Shown here: positions 7,922 to 16,317 of the stretch, piece by piece | Layout of the letters: each line of letters opens with the position of its first letter | Position numbering within the stretch: the first letter of the stretch is position 1 | DNA from: Actinopolymorpha alba DSM 45243 | GTDB lineage: Bacteria > Actinomycetota > Actinomycetes > Propionibacteriales > Actinopolymorphaceae | Assembly (NCBI RefSeq): GCF_000373925.1 | Contig: NZ_KB892786.1 | Location: 169-45,366, forward strand | Direction of reading: 5' to 3' | DNA: 45,198 nt | Program-made: the position numbers and the translations under genes | Notes under the pieces: generated by a model | Databases searched by the model: none | Told to the model about the DNA's origin: nothing | Seen by the model: only the letters and a program-made list of their open reading frames with translations

Positions 7922-8881
7922 ATGGCAGCCTTGACCGAGATGGTGGTGCACGACAGTGCTCGCCACCCACCGGGGAAGGCATCTGCCGGGCGGTCCGCGA
8001 TGGCGCGGCAGGAGAGCCTTGCGGCGTACCTCTTCCTGTCACCAGCGCTGCTGTTCTTCGGGGTCTTCCTGGTGCTGCCGTTCCTGTTCGCGCTGGTTCT
8101 GGCGGTGTCGGACTGGAGCGGTTTCGACCTCGGTACCATCCGCTGGGCGGGGCTGGACAACTTCGCCGACGTCCTGAAGCCGGACGGGGCCTTCGTCAAG
8201 CCGATCCTGGTGAACACCCTGCTCTTCGCCTTCGGATCGGTTGCGCTCGCCACCGCAGGATCGCTACTGGTTGCCTCGTGCATCGACCGGCTGAGGTTCC
8301 AGGGGTTTTGGCGGGTGTTGTACTTCCTCCCCGTGGTTGCCACCGTGGTTGCCATCGGCAACATCTGGAAGATGATGTACCAGCCGGCCGGGCTAATCAA
8401 CGGCCTGCTCAACAAGCTGGGTGTCAACAGCGTCGGCTTCCTGTCCGATCCGCACCTGGCATTGCCGGCGGTCACGGTCGTACACGCCTGGGCGTCGATC
8501 GGTGGTGCTGTCCTGATCCTGATCGCGGGCTTAAAGGCGATCGACGGCACCTACTACGAAGCGGCCGAGGTGGACGGTGCGAACTCGTGGCAGATGTTCT
8601 GGCAGATCACCTTGCCACTGTTGCGGCCTTCGCTGTTGTTCGTGCTGATCACGCAGTTCATCGGTGGGCTGCAGTCGTTCGCGCTGATCATCGTGATGAC
8701 GACTGATGGCGGTCCGGTAAACGCCACCAATGTCGCGGCGTTCGAGATGTACCAGCAGGCCTTCAAGTTCGGAGCTTGGGGGACGGCGAGCGCGATGGCG
8801 ATGGTGTTGTTCGTGGTCATCTTTCTGATCACCTTGCTGCAGTTGTGGATCGCCCGTCGCAAGGGTGAGGAGACCTCATGA
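7922..8881 (+). CDS. Sugar ABC transporter permease, MalF/UgpA type
   Basis: The 319-residue membrane protein begins with a cytoplasmic tail of about 30 residues, then LAAYLFLSPALLFFGVFLVLPF as the first of about six membrane segments. The EAA loop that contacts the ATPase is EAAEVDGANSWQMFWQITLP near residue 220. AGAAGGGAG lies before the ATG. Its stop overlaps the start of the second permease by 4 nt, so the two should be made in equal amounts. No ATP-binding subunit is encoded in the operon; a shared MsiK-like ATPase encoded elsewhere is likely. Confidence 0.9.
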   Translation: MAALTEMVVHDSARHPPGKASAGRSAMARQESLAAYLFLSPALLFFGVFLVLPFLFALVLAVSDWSGFDLGTIRWAGLDNFADVLKPDGAFVKPILVNTLLFAFGSVALATAGSLLVASCIDRLRFQGFWRVLYFLPVVATVVAIGNIWKMMYQPAGLINGLLNKLGVNSVGFLSDPHLALPAVTVVHAWASIGGAVLILIAGLKAIDGTYYEAAEVDGANSWQMFWQITLPLLRPSLLFVLITQFIGGLQSFALIIVMTTDGGPVNATNVAAFEMYQQAFKFGAWGTASAMAMVLFVVIFLITLLQLWIARRKGEETS

Positions 8882-9759
8882 GGGCACGTCGACGCAGCCG
8901 GTTCCCGTGGTTCTCCTACCTTGTCGTGATCGCCGGCGGTGTCGCGATGGTGATGCCCTTCCTGGACATGGTGATGAGCTCGTTCAAGGGGGCGGGGGAG
9001 TACGGCGTGCTGCCGTACCAACTGCTGCCGAACTCCTTCGACCTGGCCAATTACCGGGCCGCCTTCGATCAGCTCGATCTGCTCCGGCTCTTCCGGAACA
9101 GCGTCATCGTGACGGTGGCGGTGACAGTCAGCGTGCTTGTCACCTCCAGCATGGCCGGCTACGCGCTCGCCAAGCTGCGGTTTCGCGGCCGAGCGATCAT
9201 TTTTCGGTTCATCCTGGCGACGATGATGCTGCCGCCGTTCCTGCTGCTGATCCCAGACTTCCTGATCATGCTGAACTGGCCCCTGGTCGGTGGAAACGAC
9301 GTGCTCGGTCGCGGGGGTGACGGCGGGCTTACCACCTCGATCGTGTCGCTGATCCTGCCGTTTGCGGTCAGTGGCTTCGGAATCTTCCTGATGCGCCAGT
9401 TCATGGTGTCGCTGCCTGACGAGATGCTCGAAGCCGCGCGGATCGACGGCGCGAACCAATGGCAGACGTGGCGGCTGATTGTCCTGCCGCAGACCAGGCC
9501 GGTAGCCATCACGCTGGGGCTGATCACGTTCATTGGAATGTGGAACGAATACATCTGGACGTTGCTGATCTCGTCCTCCAACCCGGACCTCATGACGCTG
9601 CCGGTGGGCATCCAGCTGCTGCAGAGCTTCCTCGATCCCGACCGCACGATGCCGATCGTGATGGCTGGACTGGTGATCAGCACGCTGCCGGTGCTGGCGA
9701 TCTTCCTGGTGTTCCAGAAGTACTACGTCCGCGGCGTCGTGCTCAGCGGGCTCAAGTGA
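8878..9759 (+). CDS. Sugar ABC transporter permease, MalG/UgpE type
   Basis: The 293-residue inner-membrane protein has about six hydrophobic segments and the EAA loop EAARIDGANQWQTWRLIVLP at about residues 183-202, marking it as the MalG-type partner of the preceding permease. The end (VFQKYYVRGVVLSGLK) is the usual C terminus of this family. It overlaps the first permease (ATGA at 8878) and is followed 22 nt later by the deacetylase gene. Confidence 0.9.
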   Translation: MRARRRSRFPWFSYLVVIAGGVAMVMPFLDMVMSSFKGAGEYGVLPYQLLPNSFDLANYRAAFDQLDLLRLFRNSVIVTVAVTVSVLVTSSMAGYALAKLRFRGRAIIFRFILATMMLPPFLLLIPDFLIMLNWPLVGGNDVLGRGGDGGLTTSIVSLILPFAVSGFGIFLMRQFMVSLPDEMLEAARIDGANQWQTWRLIVLPQTRPVAITLGLITFIGMWNEYIWTLLISSSNPDLMTLPVGIQLLQSFLDPDRTMPIVMAGLVISTLPVLAIFLVFQKYYVRGVVLSGLK

Positions 9760-9781
9760 CCCCTCGAGGCTTGGAGAGAAT

Positions 9782-10471
9782 GTGAGCAAGTCGGTACTCG
9801 CCATCGGAGGCCATATCGGTGACATGGACCTGACTGCCGGACCGACCCTGGCGAAGCTGGTGCTCGAAGGCGCCAGCGCCACCATCGTCGCGCTGACCTA
9901 CGGGGAGCGCGGCCACCCGCGAGTCAGCCCGGAAGAGTACAAGGTCCAGAAGATCGCCGAAGGCGCGGCGTTCGCCGCCGGTATCGGAGCGGACTTCCGC
10001 GTCCTTGATTACAGCGACGGCTTCCTGCCCGACAACGACGAAGCCGCGATGCAGGTCGCGTCGATCATCCGGGAGACGACGCCGGACACGATCATCACGC
10101 ACTGGAAGCGCAGCATCCACCGCGACCACGAGCACGCGGCGAGGATCGCCGAGCGGGGGCGGTTCCTCGCCTCGCTTCCGATCGACCACGAACTGCCGCG
10201 ACACAGCGTCCAGCGGTTCTTGTACGCGGAGAACTGGGAAGACGCGGAAGGCTTCGAACCCTCGCTGTATGTCACGATCCCAGATGAGGGGTTCGAGCTG
10301 TGGGCGAAGGCGATCCAGGGCCAGGCGTTCGCTCGCGGCGAGACCTACGGCTTCCGTTACATCGACTACTACACGGCCCTGATGACAATGCGAGGTTGCC
10401 TGGCCGGTCAGAAGCGCGCCTGCGCCTTCGCCGACACTAGCTCACCGGCGACGGTGCTGGCCGGGCCATAG
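9782..10471 (+). CDS. PIG-L family zinc deacetylase
   Basis: The 229-residue protein matches the PIG-L/LmbE deacetylase family. The usual AHPDDE zinc motif appears as GGHIGDMDLTAG (His11, Asp14, Asp16), and the second zinc motif is SIHRDHEHAAR (His113, His116). Members remove acetyl from N-acetylglucosamine-type sugars, as in mycothiol and lipid-linked sugar pathways. The first motif is variant (HIGDMD), so it is probably not the mycothiol enzyme itself. It starts at GTG 9782, with GGAGAG a few bases upstream. As last gene of the namZ operon it plausibly processes the imported amino sugar. Confidence 0.82.
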   Translation: MSKSVLAIGGHIGDMDLTAGPTLAKLVLEGASATIVALTYGERGHPRVSPEEYKVQKIAEGAAFAAGIGADFRVLDYSDGFLPDNDEAAMQVASIIRETTPDTIITHWKRSIHRDHEHAARIAERGRFLASLPIDHELPRHSVQRFLYAENWEDAEGFEPSLYVTIPDEGFELWAKAIQGQAFARGETYGFRYIDYYTALMTMRGCLAGQKRACAFADTSSPATVLAGP

Positions 10472-10500
10472 CCGCAACTCCGGTCTGCGGCTGTAGTTTT
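10470..10500 (+). terminator. Rho-independent terminator of the namZ operon
   Basis: A perfect 7-bp stem, AGCCGCA (10470-10476) and TGCGGCT (10486-10492), encloses a 9-nt loop and is followed by GTAGTTTT. It begins inside the stop codon of the deacetylase gene. Confidence 0.7.
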
Positions 10501-10558
10501 AGGTGCGGATGGGGCGTTGGTTGATGTCGATCCAGGGTGGGGGTAGCCTACTCCAAGG
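10499..10558 (-). pseudogene. Possible C-terminal remnant of an HNH/DUF222-type endonuclease gene
   Basis: On the minus strand this gives SRLPPPWIDINQRPIRT followed by TAA. PPPWID(x)xQRPxR is reminiscent of the last residues of actinobacterial DUF222/HNH repeat proteins. Nothing upstream continues the gene. The rest of 10559-10755 shows no gene. Confidence 0.3.
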
Positions 10559-10755
10559 CTCCCCGGAATGTAATTGTATGTAGCTATGAATTGCTTTCCG
10601 TGACCTCTCGAGAGGGTTCACTAAACGATCCGCGGTCCCATTGAATAGACCGTCACTGAGGCTGGCTGACCAATTCGAGCTGAGCGCAGCGGCTAGCGCG
10701 GCAACACTCGATATCCCAGAGCCCTTGTCGCAAATTGATCAGCCGAGATCACGAC

Positions 10756-11079
10756 CTACGGCTGTGGTACTAAACCTGGCCAACTCCGCCGAAGGTTCGA
10801 GAGAGGAAGAGCAAGGCTCCCCGGTCGTCTTCCTCCGTACGGTTCAAACTTCATGCCGATTCGCTCAAGGACACGCATTGAGGCCTCGTTAGTGGGGCGT
10901 ACGGTAGCCTTCACGCGACCGAGCTGGGCCCTGGCACATTCGGACATCACCGCAACTGCCGCCTCAGCGGCATACCCGAGTCCCTGGCTGTCGCGTCGAA
11001 TCATGTAGCCAATCTGGCTCTTCACGTCGGTATTGCCGCATGGGCGTGGGAGCAAGGCGTCGCGGAACCTAACCAGCAC
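10756..11079 (-). pseudogene. N-terminally truncated GNAT acetyltransferase
   Basis: Residues from about 22 on read QIGYMIRRDSQGLGYAAEAA, then NEASMRVLERIGMKFE, the acetyl-CoA loop and C-terminal strand of a RimJ/RimL-type acetyltransferase. The first half of the fold, about 80 residues, is missing. What precedes it (GTG 11079, 7 nt after the stop of the upstream membrane-protein gene) does not resemble a GNAT N terminus. It is most likely the relic of a deletion and unlikely to be active. Confidence 0.6.
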
Positions 11080-11085
11080 CAGTAA

Positions 11086-12171
11086 TCAGCCCTGCTCCAT
11101 GTCTTGTTCCCGATAGCGGTAGTAGTAGCCGACCAGTGCGAATGCGAGCGAGATGGACCACAACGGAAAGAGGAGCCAGCCCAAGCCACCGGCCCCCCAA
11201 TAGGCCCAGCCGTCGTGGGGCTGTCCCCAGGCTTGGAACGAATCCAGTTCGCCCGGGACGTGGAGGCCGAGCTGCCCGGTCAGCAGCGAACGGCCGAACC
11301 CGAAAATCCCCATGACAGCGGATCCGCCCAGACAGAGGGGAAACCACAGTGGGACAGGACGTCGACCGACCAGCGGCATCCACCGGGGGAAGACCCTTCC
11401 CCACCGACGCAGGAGACCCCAGGTCAGAATCACGCCGCCGATCGCGAATCCCGCCAAGGTGGGCTCGATGTAGACGTTCTCCGGCTGGTTTCTCAGCAGA
11501 GATGCGACGAACGGCTCAGGGGCCCCGAACGCCCATCCGCGTGACCAGGCCAACCGAATCGTTGCATAGGGGAGCGGACAGGCCATCGCGACGAAGGTGG
11601 CGATGCGACCGGCCTTGATCCACCGCTGCGCCCGCAGTCCTTCGCGTCGCTTGGCCTCGGCGTCGGCGGGTGCGCTATGACGTGCGAATGCGACTGTAGC
11701 CAGGAAGAACAGGCTGGCACCAATGGTGATTATGCCGCGGAAGACGGTCGGCCAGTCAGCGCTGAGCCACTGCACCGGAATGAGCAGACCAAGCGGAGGA
11801 AGCATCGTGATCATGCGGGCGTCCAGCACGCCACCGGCCAGGATCACGGCGATGGCTCCACCGGTGCCCAGGACGGCCGACCGTCCGTGCCGGCTCACGA
11901 CACGTCGGTCCAGCAGGACCGCCACCAAGAGCGAGACAAGCCCGAAGGCCGTGACAGCGGCTCCCCCGATCGGAGGGTCGAGCCATGTCAGCAATGACGA
12001 GTTGCCAGGCCCTTCGGCGTCGTTGCGGCCGAACGGAAACCCGGCTCCGCCGGCCCACCAGTAGACTCCCAACGCGGACACGAAGACCGACCATGCCGAG
12101 GCCGCAACCGGCGTCCAGACTCGCCACGAGGGCAGTCCGGAGGTCGCTTGCGAGATCCATCCAGAGCTCAT
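11086..12171 (-). CDS. Uncharacterised polytopic membrane protein
   Basis: The 361-residue protein has about eight to nine hydrophobic segments (for example AVTAFGLVSLLVAVLLDRR and IITIGASLFFLATVAFA) separated by short Arg-rich loops. It ends in a charged tail with YYYRYREQDMEQG. I do not recognise a functional family; similar multi-spanning proteins of unknown role are common in actinomycetes. It is monocistronic, divergent from the hydrolase-like gene at 12299, and its stop is only 7 nt from the truncated GNAT remnant. No catalytic motif is seen. Confidence 0.65.
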   Translation of the reverse strand: MSSGWISQATSGLPSWRVWTPVAASAWSVFVSALGVYWWAGGAGFPFGRNDAEGPGNSSLLTWLDPPIGGAAVTAFGLVSLLVAVLLDRRVVSRHGRSAVLGTGGAIAVILAGGVLDARMITMLPPLGLLIPVQWLSADWPTVFRGIITIGASLFFLATVAFARHSAPADAEAKRREGLRAQRWIKAGRIATFVAMACPLPYATIRLAWSRGWAFGAPEPFVASLLRNQPENVYIEPTLAGFAIGGVILTWGLLRRWGRVFPRWMPLVGRRPVPLWFPLCLGGSAVMGIFGFGRSLLTGQLGLHVPGELDSFQAWGQPHDGWAYWGAGGLGWLLFPLWSISLAFALVGYYYRYREQDMEQG

Positions 12172-12298
12172 AAGTCGAGGATGTCAACGGCGCGGCATCT
12201 TCGCCTCTGCCATTCGGGGCATTTTCCTGTCGCCGGAGGCAACGAACTCGGCCCAAAGGTGGAGGGTCGTCATCCATTCTGGGTCTCATCATGGATAC

Positions 12299-13447
12299 AT
12301 GCTGAAGAGACACGTGTTGCCCGCGATAGCGGCGCTCGCACTGGCGGCTGCGACCACTCTGCTCATGCCTTCGCATGGAAAGACGAGTGGGTGGCAGAAC
12401 ACGTTCAGCCCTTCATTGCAAGGTCTTACCGGGTCGCACCCGGTCGGCGCTCGCCGGAAGATCCTGATGGATACGAGCCGGCGGGACCCCTGGGCGCCGG
12501 CGAGGTCGCGCGAACTCATGGTCGACGTGCACTATCCTGCGACGCGGAAGTCGCTACCCCTCGAGCACTACTACCTGTCGAACGCCGCGACCGAGCTGGG
12601 AATCCTCGAATGGGCGCCCAAGCAGGAGAAGCGGCTTGGGCTTGTTCCCAATGAAGTCAACTGGCAGTTTCGGACCCACGGCCATGAGTGGGCGCCGGTG
12701 GCCGACGGGCGTTACCCGGTGGTGATCCTCTCGGCTGCACCCGATCGGATGCGGTCCTCCTACCGGGGACTTGCCGAGGATCTGGCCAGCCACGGGTACG
12801 TCGTTGTGTCGATCGATCATCCGTATGACAGCGCGGTCGTGGAGTTCTATCCGAAGCGACGTGTCGTCGAACCGGAGGACGCCACGGCTGACGTACCGAG
12901 GGATGTTGCAGACGAGACGCGGGTCCGCGATATTGAGTACGTCGCTGCTCACCTGGCTGATATCGACGCTGAGGTCGCCCGAGCGGCGAATCTTGAACAG
13001 GTGGGGTTGCTTGGCTGGACTGGGGTTGGAACACCTCAGTTGGCGCAGCTGAGCTCGATAGCCGGCGTACACGCGATCGCGTCTGTCGGTGCACTTCCGT
13101 CCATTGTGGACTCCACCGCTGCAGGCCGGATCCCGGTGCTGATGATTGCACCAGAGCGCACTCTCAGCAGGCCAGTACCTGGGGCATGGCGAGCCCTCGT
13201 CGGGGTTCGAGGCACTACCGCGCGCGGCCTGACCGACGACGGACTGGTGCTGGCCCAGATCGCAGCTGCCTATCCGCGGGTCGCACAGGCGGTGGAGGAC
13301 GAAATCGGTACCGCTCCGGCCGCGGAGGTTGCCCAGTCGGTCCACAAGTACGTACGGTCCTTCTTCGATGCCTGGCTGCGCGGCGGAAGCGACAGCACGT
13401 TCAAGGGCTCTGTACCTTCGGGAGTCACTGTGGAGGTATCTCCGTAG
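12299..13447 (+). CDS. Exported PAF-acetylhydrolase-like alpha/beta-hydrolase lacking catalytic Ser and His
   Basis: This 382-residue protein has an N-terminal signal peptide (LPAIAALALAAATTLLMP). The fold resembles secreted PAF-acetylhydrolase/lipase-like hydrolases: RELMVDVHYPA, YPVVILSAAPDRMRSSY, LASHGYVVVSIDHPYDSA and, near the end, FFDAWLRG. The nucleophile elbow expected as GHSxGG reads G239-W-T241-G-V-G, with Thr in place of Ser. The later G-x-x-H-x-x-F-T-D motif reads GTTARGLTD (305-313), with Ala308 at the His position. Two of three triad residues are thus absent while the frame is intact, suggesting a pseudoenzyme with a binding or structural role. It starts at ATG 12299. Confidence 0.75.
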   Translation: MLKRHVLPAIAALALAAATTLLMPSHGKTSGWQNTFSPSLQGLTGSHPVGARRKILMDTSRRDPWAPARSRELMVDVHYPATRKSLPLEHYYLSNAATELGILEWAPKQEKRLGLVPNEVNWQFRTHGHEWAPVADGRYPVVILSAAPDRMRSSYRGLAEDLASHGYVVVSIDHPYDSAVVEFYPKRRVVEPEDATADVPRDVADETRVRDIEYVAAHLADIDAEVARAANLEQVGLLGWTGVGTPQLAQLSSIAGVHAIASVGALPSIVDSTAAGRIPVLMIAPERTLSRPVPGAWRALVGVRGTTARGLTDDGLVLAQIAAAYPRVAQAVEDEIGTAPAAEVAQSVHKYVRSFFDAWLRGGSDSTFKGSVPSGVTVEVSP

Positions 13448-13503
13448 GGCAGTATCGCTGAGGTGGGGGGGGTCGGTGTCGTTGAACTGATCCAGGTGGT
13501 CCT

Positions 13504-13835
13504 TTGTCGATCGGCGCACACTTGCCGGGAGACGCGCTCGACCAGTGCCGCCGCCGGGTCCAGCAGGCCATCCACGGGCACCGTGGCCGCAAGAGCGACC
13601 CGCTCTATGCGGCGCGACGAACGCTGCACACCGGAGCCGGCCTGCTCACCGAAAGCAGATGGACCGACTCCACGCGCTGTTCGCGGCCGACGAGCACGTC
13701 GAGGTCGAGGCGGCCTGGGGGATCTACCAGCAGATGATCGCCGCCTACCGCGAACCCGACCGGAAGAAGGGACGCAAGCTGATGCAGCACACCTCGGCGG
13801 CTCCGCCCTCGGCTTCCGCAACCTCACCGATCCCG
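13504..13835 (+). mobile_element. ISL3-family transposase remnant
   Basis: Pieces of an ISL3 transposase are spread over three plus frames: DQCRRRVQQAIHGHRGRKSD and ARRTLHTGAGLLTE (from 13504), then DRLHALFAADEHVEVEA and WGIYQQMIAAYREPDRKKGR (to about 13788), then GGSALGFRNLTD. The last two pieces are normally about 65 residues apart, so an internal deletion lies near 13788. Frameshifts occur around 13660 and at the deletion. The N-terminal half and the terminal repeats are not visible. The following 13836-14130 shows no credible gene. Confidence 0.7.
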
Positions 13836-14130
13836 CGACGCATACGATCGGTAGCGGGCCTTTCGGCCGCATCGAGGAGACAGGGGCCTGGATAGAGCGA
13901 AGGATCGCCACCCGCCGTGACCTCGGTCTGCTGGTACGGAGTGCGACAAGAAGCCAAGCTTCGTTCGTACCTCCTGTTTCCACCATTGATCAGTGCGGCG
14001 GACGGGGATGGCGTTCCACCAGAGCCCGGCGGGCGGAGCTGCTGGTTCGCGCTTGAGCTGTTGATGAAGGGGGTCCCTGACCTCGGGTGTGTCTGTCAGG
14101 CGTTCGCCGTCCCAAAGATGCCAGCCAACC

Positions 14131-14892
14131 TCACTCCCTCCTGGCTTTGATCACATAGATCGCAGGCAGCCAGCTGGACGCGTCGCCGAGTCCGTCAAAC
14201 ATGTCGGGGAACGGCGCCTCGAAGAACTCTTCGATGCGCAGGCCGGCGCGCACCAGACTCATCACGACGTCGCTCACCGGCCATAGGAAGGCGTCGAACG
14301 AGGTCTCGGGTGTGGACCCGGTGGGACGCTTGGCCTGGTCATAGGTCTGTGTGGTGGGTCGATTGCGGCCGAAGTAGTCGACAGTTACGGCTACGCCGTC
14401 GGTGCGGACGCCGAGAACTTCCCAGATTGGGTGGTGCTCATTGAGCAGGAAGGTGCCGCCGGGGCGCAGACGGTCGGCGATCATCTGGGCCCACTGGTCG
14501 AGATCGGGGAGCCAGCACACGACGCCGGCGCTGGCATAGATCACGTCGAAGTCACGCAAGCCCGCGGGCATCTCGTACATATCTGCCGCGATGAACCGCG
14601 CGTCTGCCCCGGTCGCGCGCGCGAGGGTGTTCGCTGACTGGATCGCGACGTCACTGATGTCGACGCCGGTAACCGAGGCGCCGAGGAAGGCCCAGGAGAT
14701 CGAGTCGTTGCCGTTGGCGCAGGCGAGGTGAAGCATCCGCTTGCCGGCAACGTCTGGCAGTTGACCAGGTTCGTAGTACTCCAGGGTCGAGCCACCTTGG
14801 AGGAAGAACTCGGGTGGTTGCTGCGGGCGAGCTGGGGCGATCTCATTCCAGCTGATCCGGTTCAACCGCGTGTGGGCAAGGATTCGGTCCAT
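14131..14892 (-). CDS. SAM-dependent class I methyltransferase
   Basis: The 253-residue protein has the Rossmann-like SAM site: KRMLHLACANGNDSISWAF (motif I), VTGVDISDVAI (the acidic residue binding the ribose), ADMYEMP and FDVIYASAGV. It matches the methyltransferase-11 group that is often annotated only by fold. The substrate is unknown. The frame is open to 15054, but the ATG at 14892 (MDRILAHTRLNRISWNE) begins the conserved part. It is divergent from the PadR regulator, whose palindrome at 14991 could control both. Confidence 0.82.
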   Translation of the reverse strand: MDRILAHTRLNRISWNEIAPARPQQPPEFFLQGGSTLEYYEPGQLPDVAGKRMLHLACANGNDSISWAFLGASVTGVDISDVAIQSANTLARATGADARFIAADMYEMPAGLRDFDVIYASAGVVCWLPDLDQWAQMIADRLRPGGTFLLNEHHPIWEVLGVRTDGVAVTVDYFGRNRPTTQTYDQAKRPTGSTPETSFDAFLWPVSDVVMSLVRAGLRIEEFFEAPFPDMFDGLGDASSWLPAIYVIKARRE

Positions 14893-14990
14893 GGCCGGAC
14901 CGTACTCAGCCCGTGCGCGCCCGCCAAACCAGATTCGTCGACCGGACACTCCGTGTGCCGGTCGAGGTAGCGACCTTGCGCTACGAGCTG

Positions 14991-15009
14991 TACTCTGCAT
15001 TGCAGAGTA
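14991..15009. promoter_or_regulatory. PadR-type operator palindrome
   Basis: A perfect inverted repeat, TACTCTGCA-T-TGCAGAGTA (9-bp arms, 1-nt centre), lies 23 bp before the padR start, in the 139-bp region shared with the divergent methyltransferase gene. Its position over the likely core promoter fits autorepression by the PadR protein. Confidence 0.65.
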
Positions 15010-15031
15010 GCCTCCAGTAGAGGGTTCGGAG

Positions 15032-15355
15032 ATGAATGTCACCCAGTTGCTCAAAGGTGTACTCGATCTCGCCGTCTTGGCGGTGCTCCGTGACCGCGAC
15101 GGCTATGGATACGACGTACTCAGACGCCTGCGTGATGCTGGGCTCAGTGAGGTCGGCGACGCGTCGGTCTACGGCACCTTGCGTCGACTACTCAAGGCCG
15201 GACTGCTGACGTCGTACGTCGAACCCAGCGATGCAGGCCCCCATCGCATCTACTACCGGCTCAATGACCATGGCCGTCACCAGCTCGAGGCGTCGGCGAA
15301 AACGTGGCGTGAGTTCACCGCCACGATGAACGACCTAATCGGGGAGACGAAATGA
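15032..15355 (+). CDS. PadR-family transcriptional repressor
   Basis: The 107-residue protein matches short PadR regulators: LLKGVLDLAVLAVLRDRDGYGYDVLRRL, VGDASVYGTLRRLLKAGLL (winged-helix recognition), then SDAGPHRIYYRLNDHGR (wing) and one C-terminal dimerisation helix. Its stop overlaps the next gene by 4 nt (ATGA at 15352), and this neighbour is an HAAS-type membrane protein. PadR-HAAS pairs are common, and in them the PadR protein normally represses its own operon. The palindrome at 14991-15009 is the obvious site. Confidence 0.9.
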   Translation: MNVTQLLKGVLDLAVLAVLRDRDGYGYDVLRRLRDAGLSEVGDASVYGTLRRLLKAGLLTSYVEPSDAGPHRIYYRLNDHGRHQLEASAKTWREFTATMNDLIGETK

Positions 15356-16263
15356 TGACCAGAACGATTCAGCAGGAGATCGACGTCTACGTCGCGGCCG
15401 TCCAGGCCGCCTTCGACGACTTGCCAGCATCGGAACGCAACGAGCTGATCGGCGATATCCGGACTCACCTGTCAGAAGTGATTGCGGAGCTTGACGCTGC
15501 CGCCGACGTCGAGACGGTGCGGCGCCGACTCGGTTCACCGGAGGAGTACGCCCTTAAGCTGCGCGAGGCCGCGGGCTACGGCACGCCACGTTCGGTCTCC
15601 CGGCTCTGGCGCTGGGGTTTGAGCATCAACAAGGCCAGCCTGCAGTTCTGGATCGGGCTCGGCGCTCTCACGGCAGGCTGGACCGCGTTGGCCGTCGACA
15701 CGGTGATCAATGTCGGCAGGCCATCTAGACTGGCGTTGCTCTGTGCCGCTCTGCTGAGCCTTGCCGGTGTACCTATGATCCTGGCCATCAGACGTGGGCT
15801 TCCCCCAGCGGTGGGCAATCTCTTCACGGGCGATGGGCTGAGCATCCGGGCGCGGATCATGCGGTGGATGGTGTGGGTCCTACGCGCCTGGGGTGCAGTG
15901 CATCTGATTCACCTAGTCCTCGATTTCAGATGGGCTGAATTCTTCAGCGGGTCAAGGCGTCCGTGGTATTTCGGCGGTTGGGAATGGTCATATGCATATG
16001 TGTACCCAGACAGCTTCCGCGACTACGGCCCGGCACTCTATACGTACTTTCGCAACTGGCCCGCGTTCGTGGCCCTTCTGCTCTCAATCGCGGTCTCAGT
16101 GCTTCTCGGGCGGCAGGAAGCCCGCCTACGTGTGTGGCGAATCCTCGTGTTCCCGATCAATGTCTCCCTCATCGTGGTGATCATCGTGTCCCTTTACCTC
16201 CTCGGCCCGGACCTCTGGCCCCTCGGCCCAGAACACTCGGTGGACATAGGGCCTTTCGGCTGA
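15352..16263 (+). CDS. HAAS-domain (DUF1700-like) membrane protein, PadR partner
   Basis: The 303-residue protein begins with about 75 residues of HAAS type: helical, with DVYVAAVQAAFDDLPASERNE, LIGDIRTHLSEVI and RRRLGSPEEYA. Then come about five hydrophobic segments (FWIGLGALTAGWTALAV, ALLCAALLSLAGVPMILAI, MVWVLRAWGAVHLIHLV, WPAFVALLLSIAVSVLL, INVSLIVVIIVSLYLL). This domain accompanies PadR regulators in many Gram-positive bacteria, where it is thought to link a membrane signal to the regulator. The function of the membrane part is unknown. It is coupled to padR by a 4-nt overlap. Confidence 0.8.
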   Translation: MMTRTIQQEIDVYVAAVQAAFDDLPASERNELIGDIRTHLSEVIAELDAAADVETVRRRLGSPEEYALKLREAAGYGTPRSVSRLWRWGLSINKASLQFWIGLGALTAGWTALAVDTVINVGRPSRLALLCAALLSLAGVPMILAIRRGLPPAVGNLFTGDGLSIRARIMRWMVWVLRAWGAVHLIHLVLDFRWAEFFSGSRRPWYFGGWEWSYAYVYPDSFRDYGPALYTYFRNWPAFVALLLSIAVSVLLGRQEARLRVWRILVFPINVSLIVVIIVSLYLLGPDLWPLGPEHSVDIGPFG

Positions 16264-16317
16264 TGCCGGTAGCAGCTCCTGATGTCTGGCCAGGTGCGCC
16301 TCGACTCCTTCCCTTCG

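Noticed and set aside
10641-10892. Plus-strand 83-codon ORF
   Set aside because: It lies opposite the GNAT remnant, has no ribosome site and no similarity; a shadow frame.
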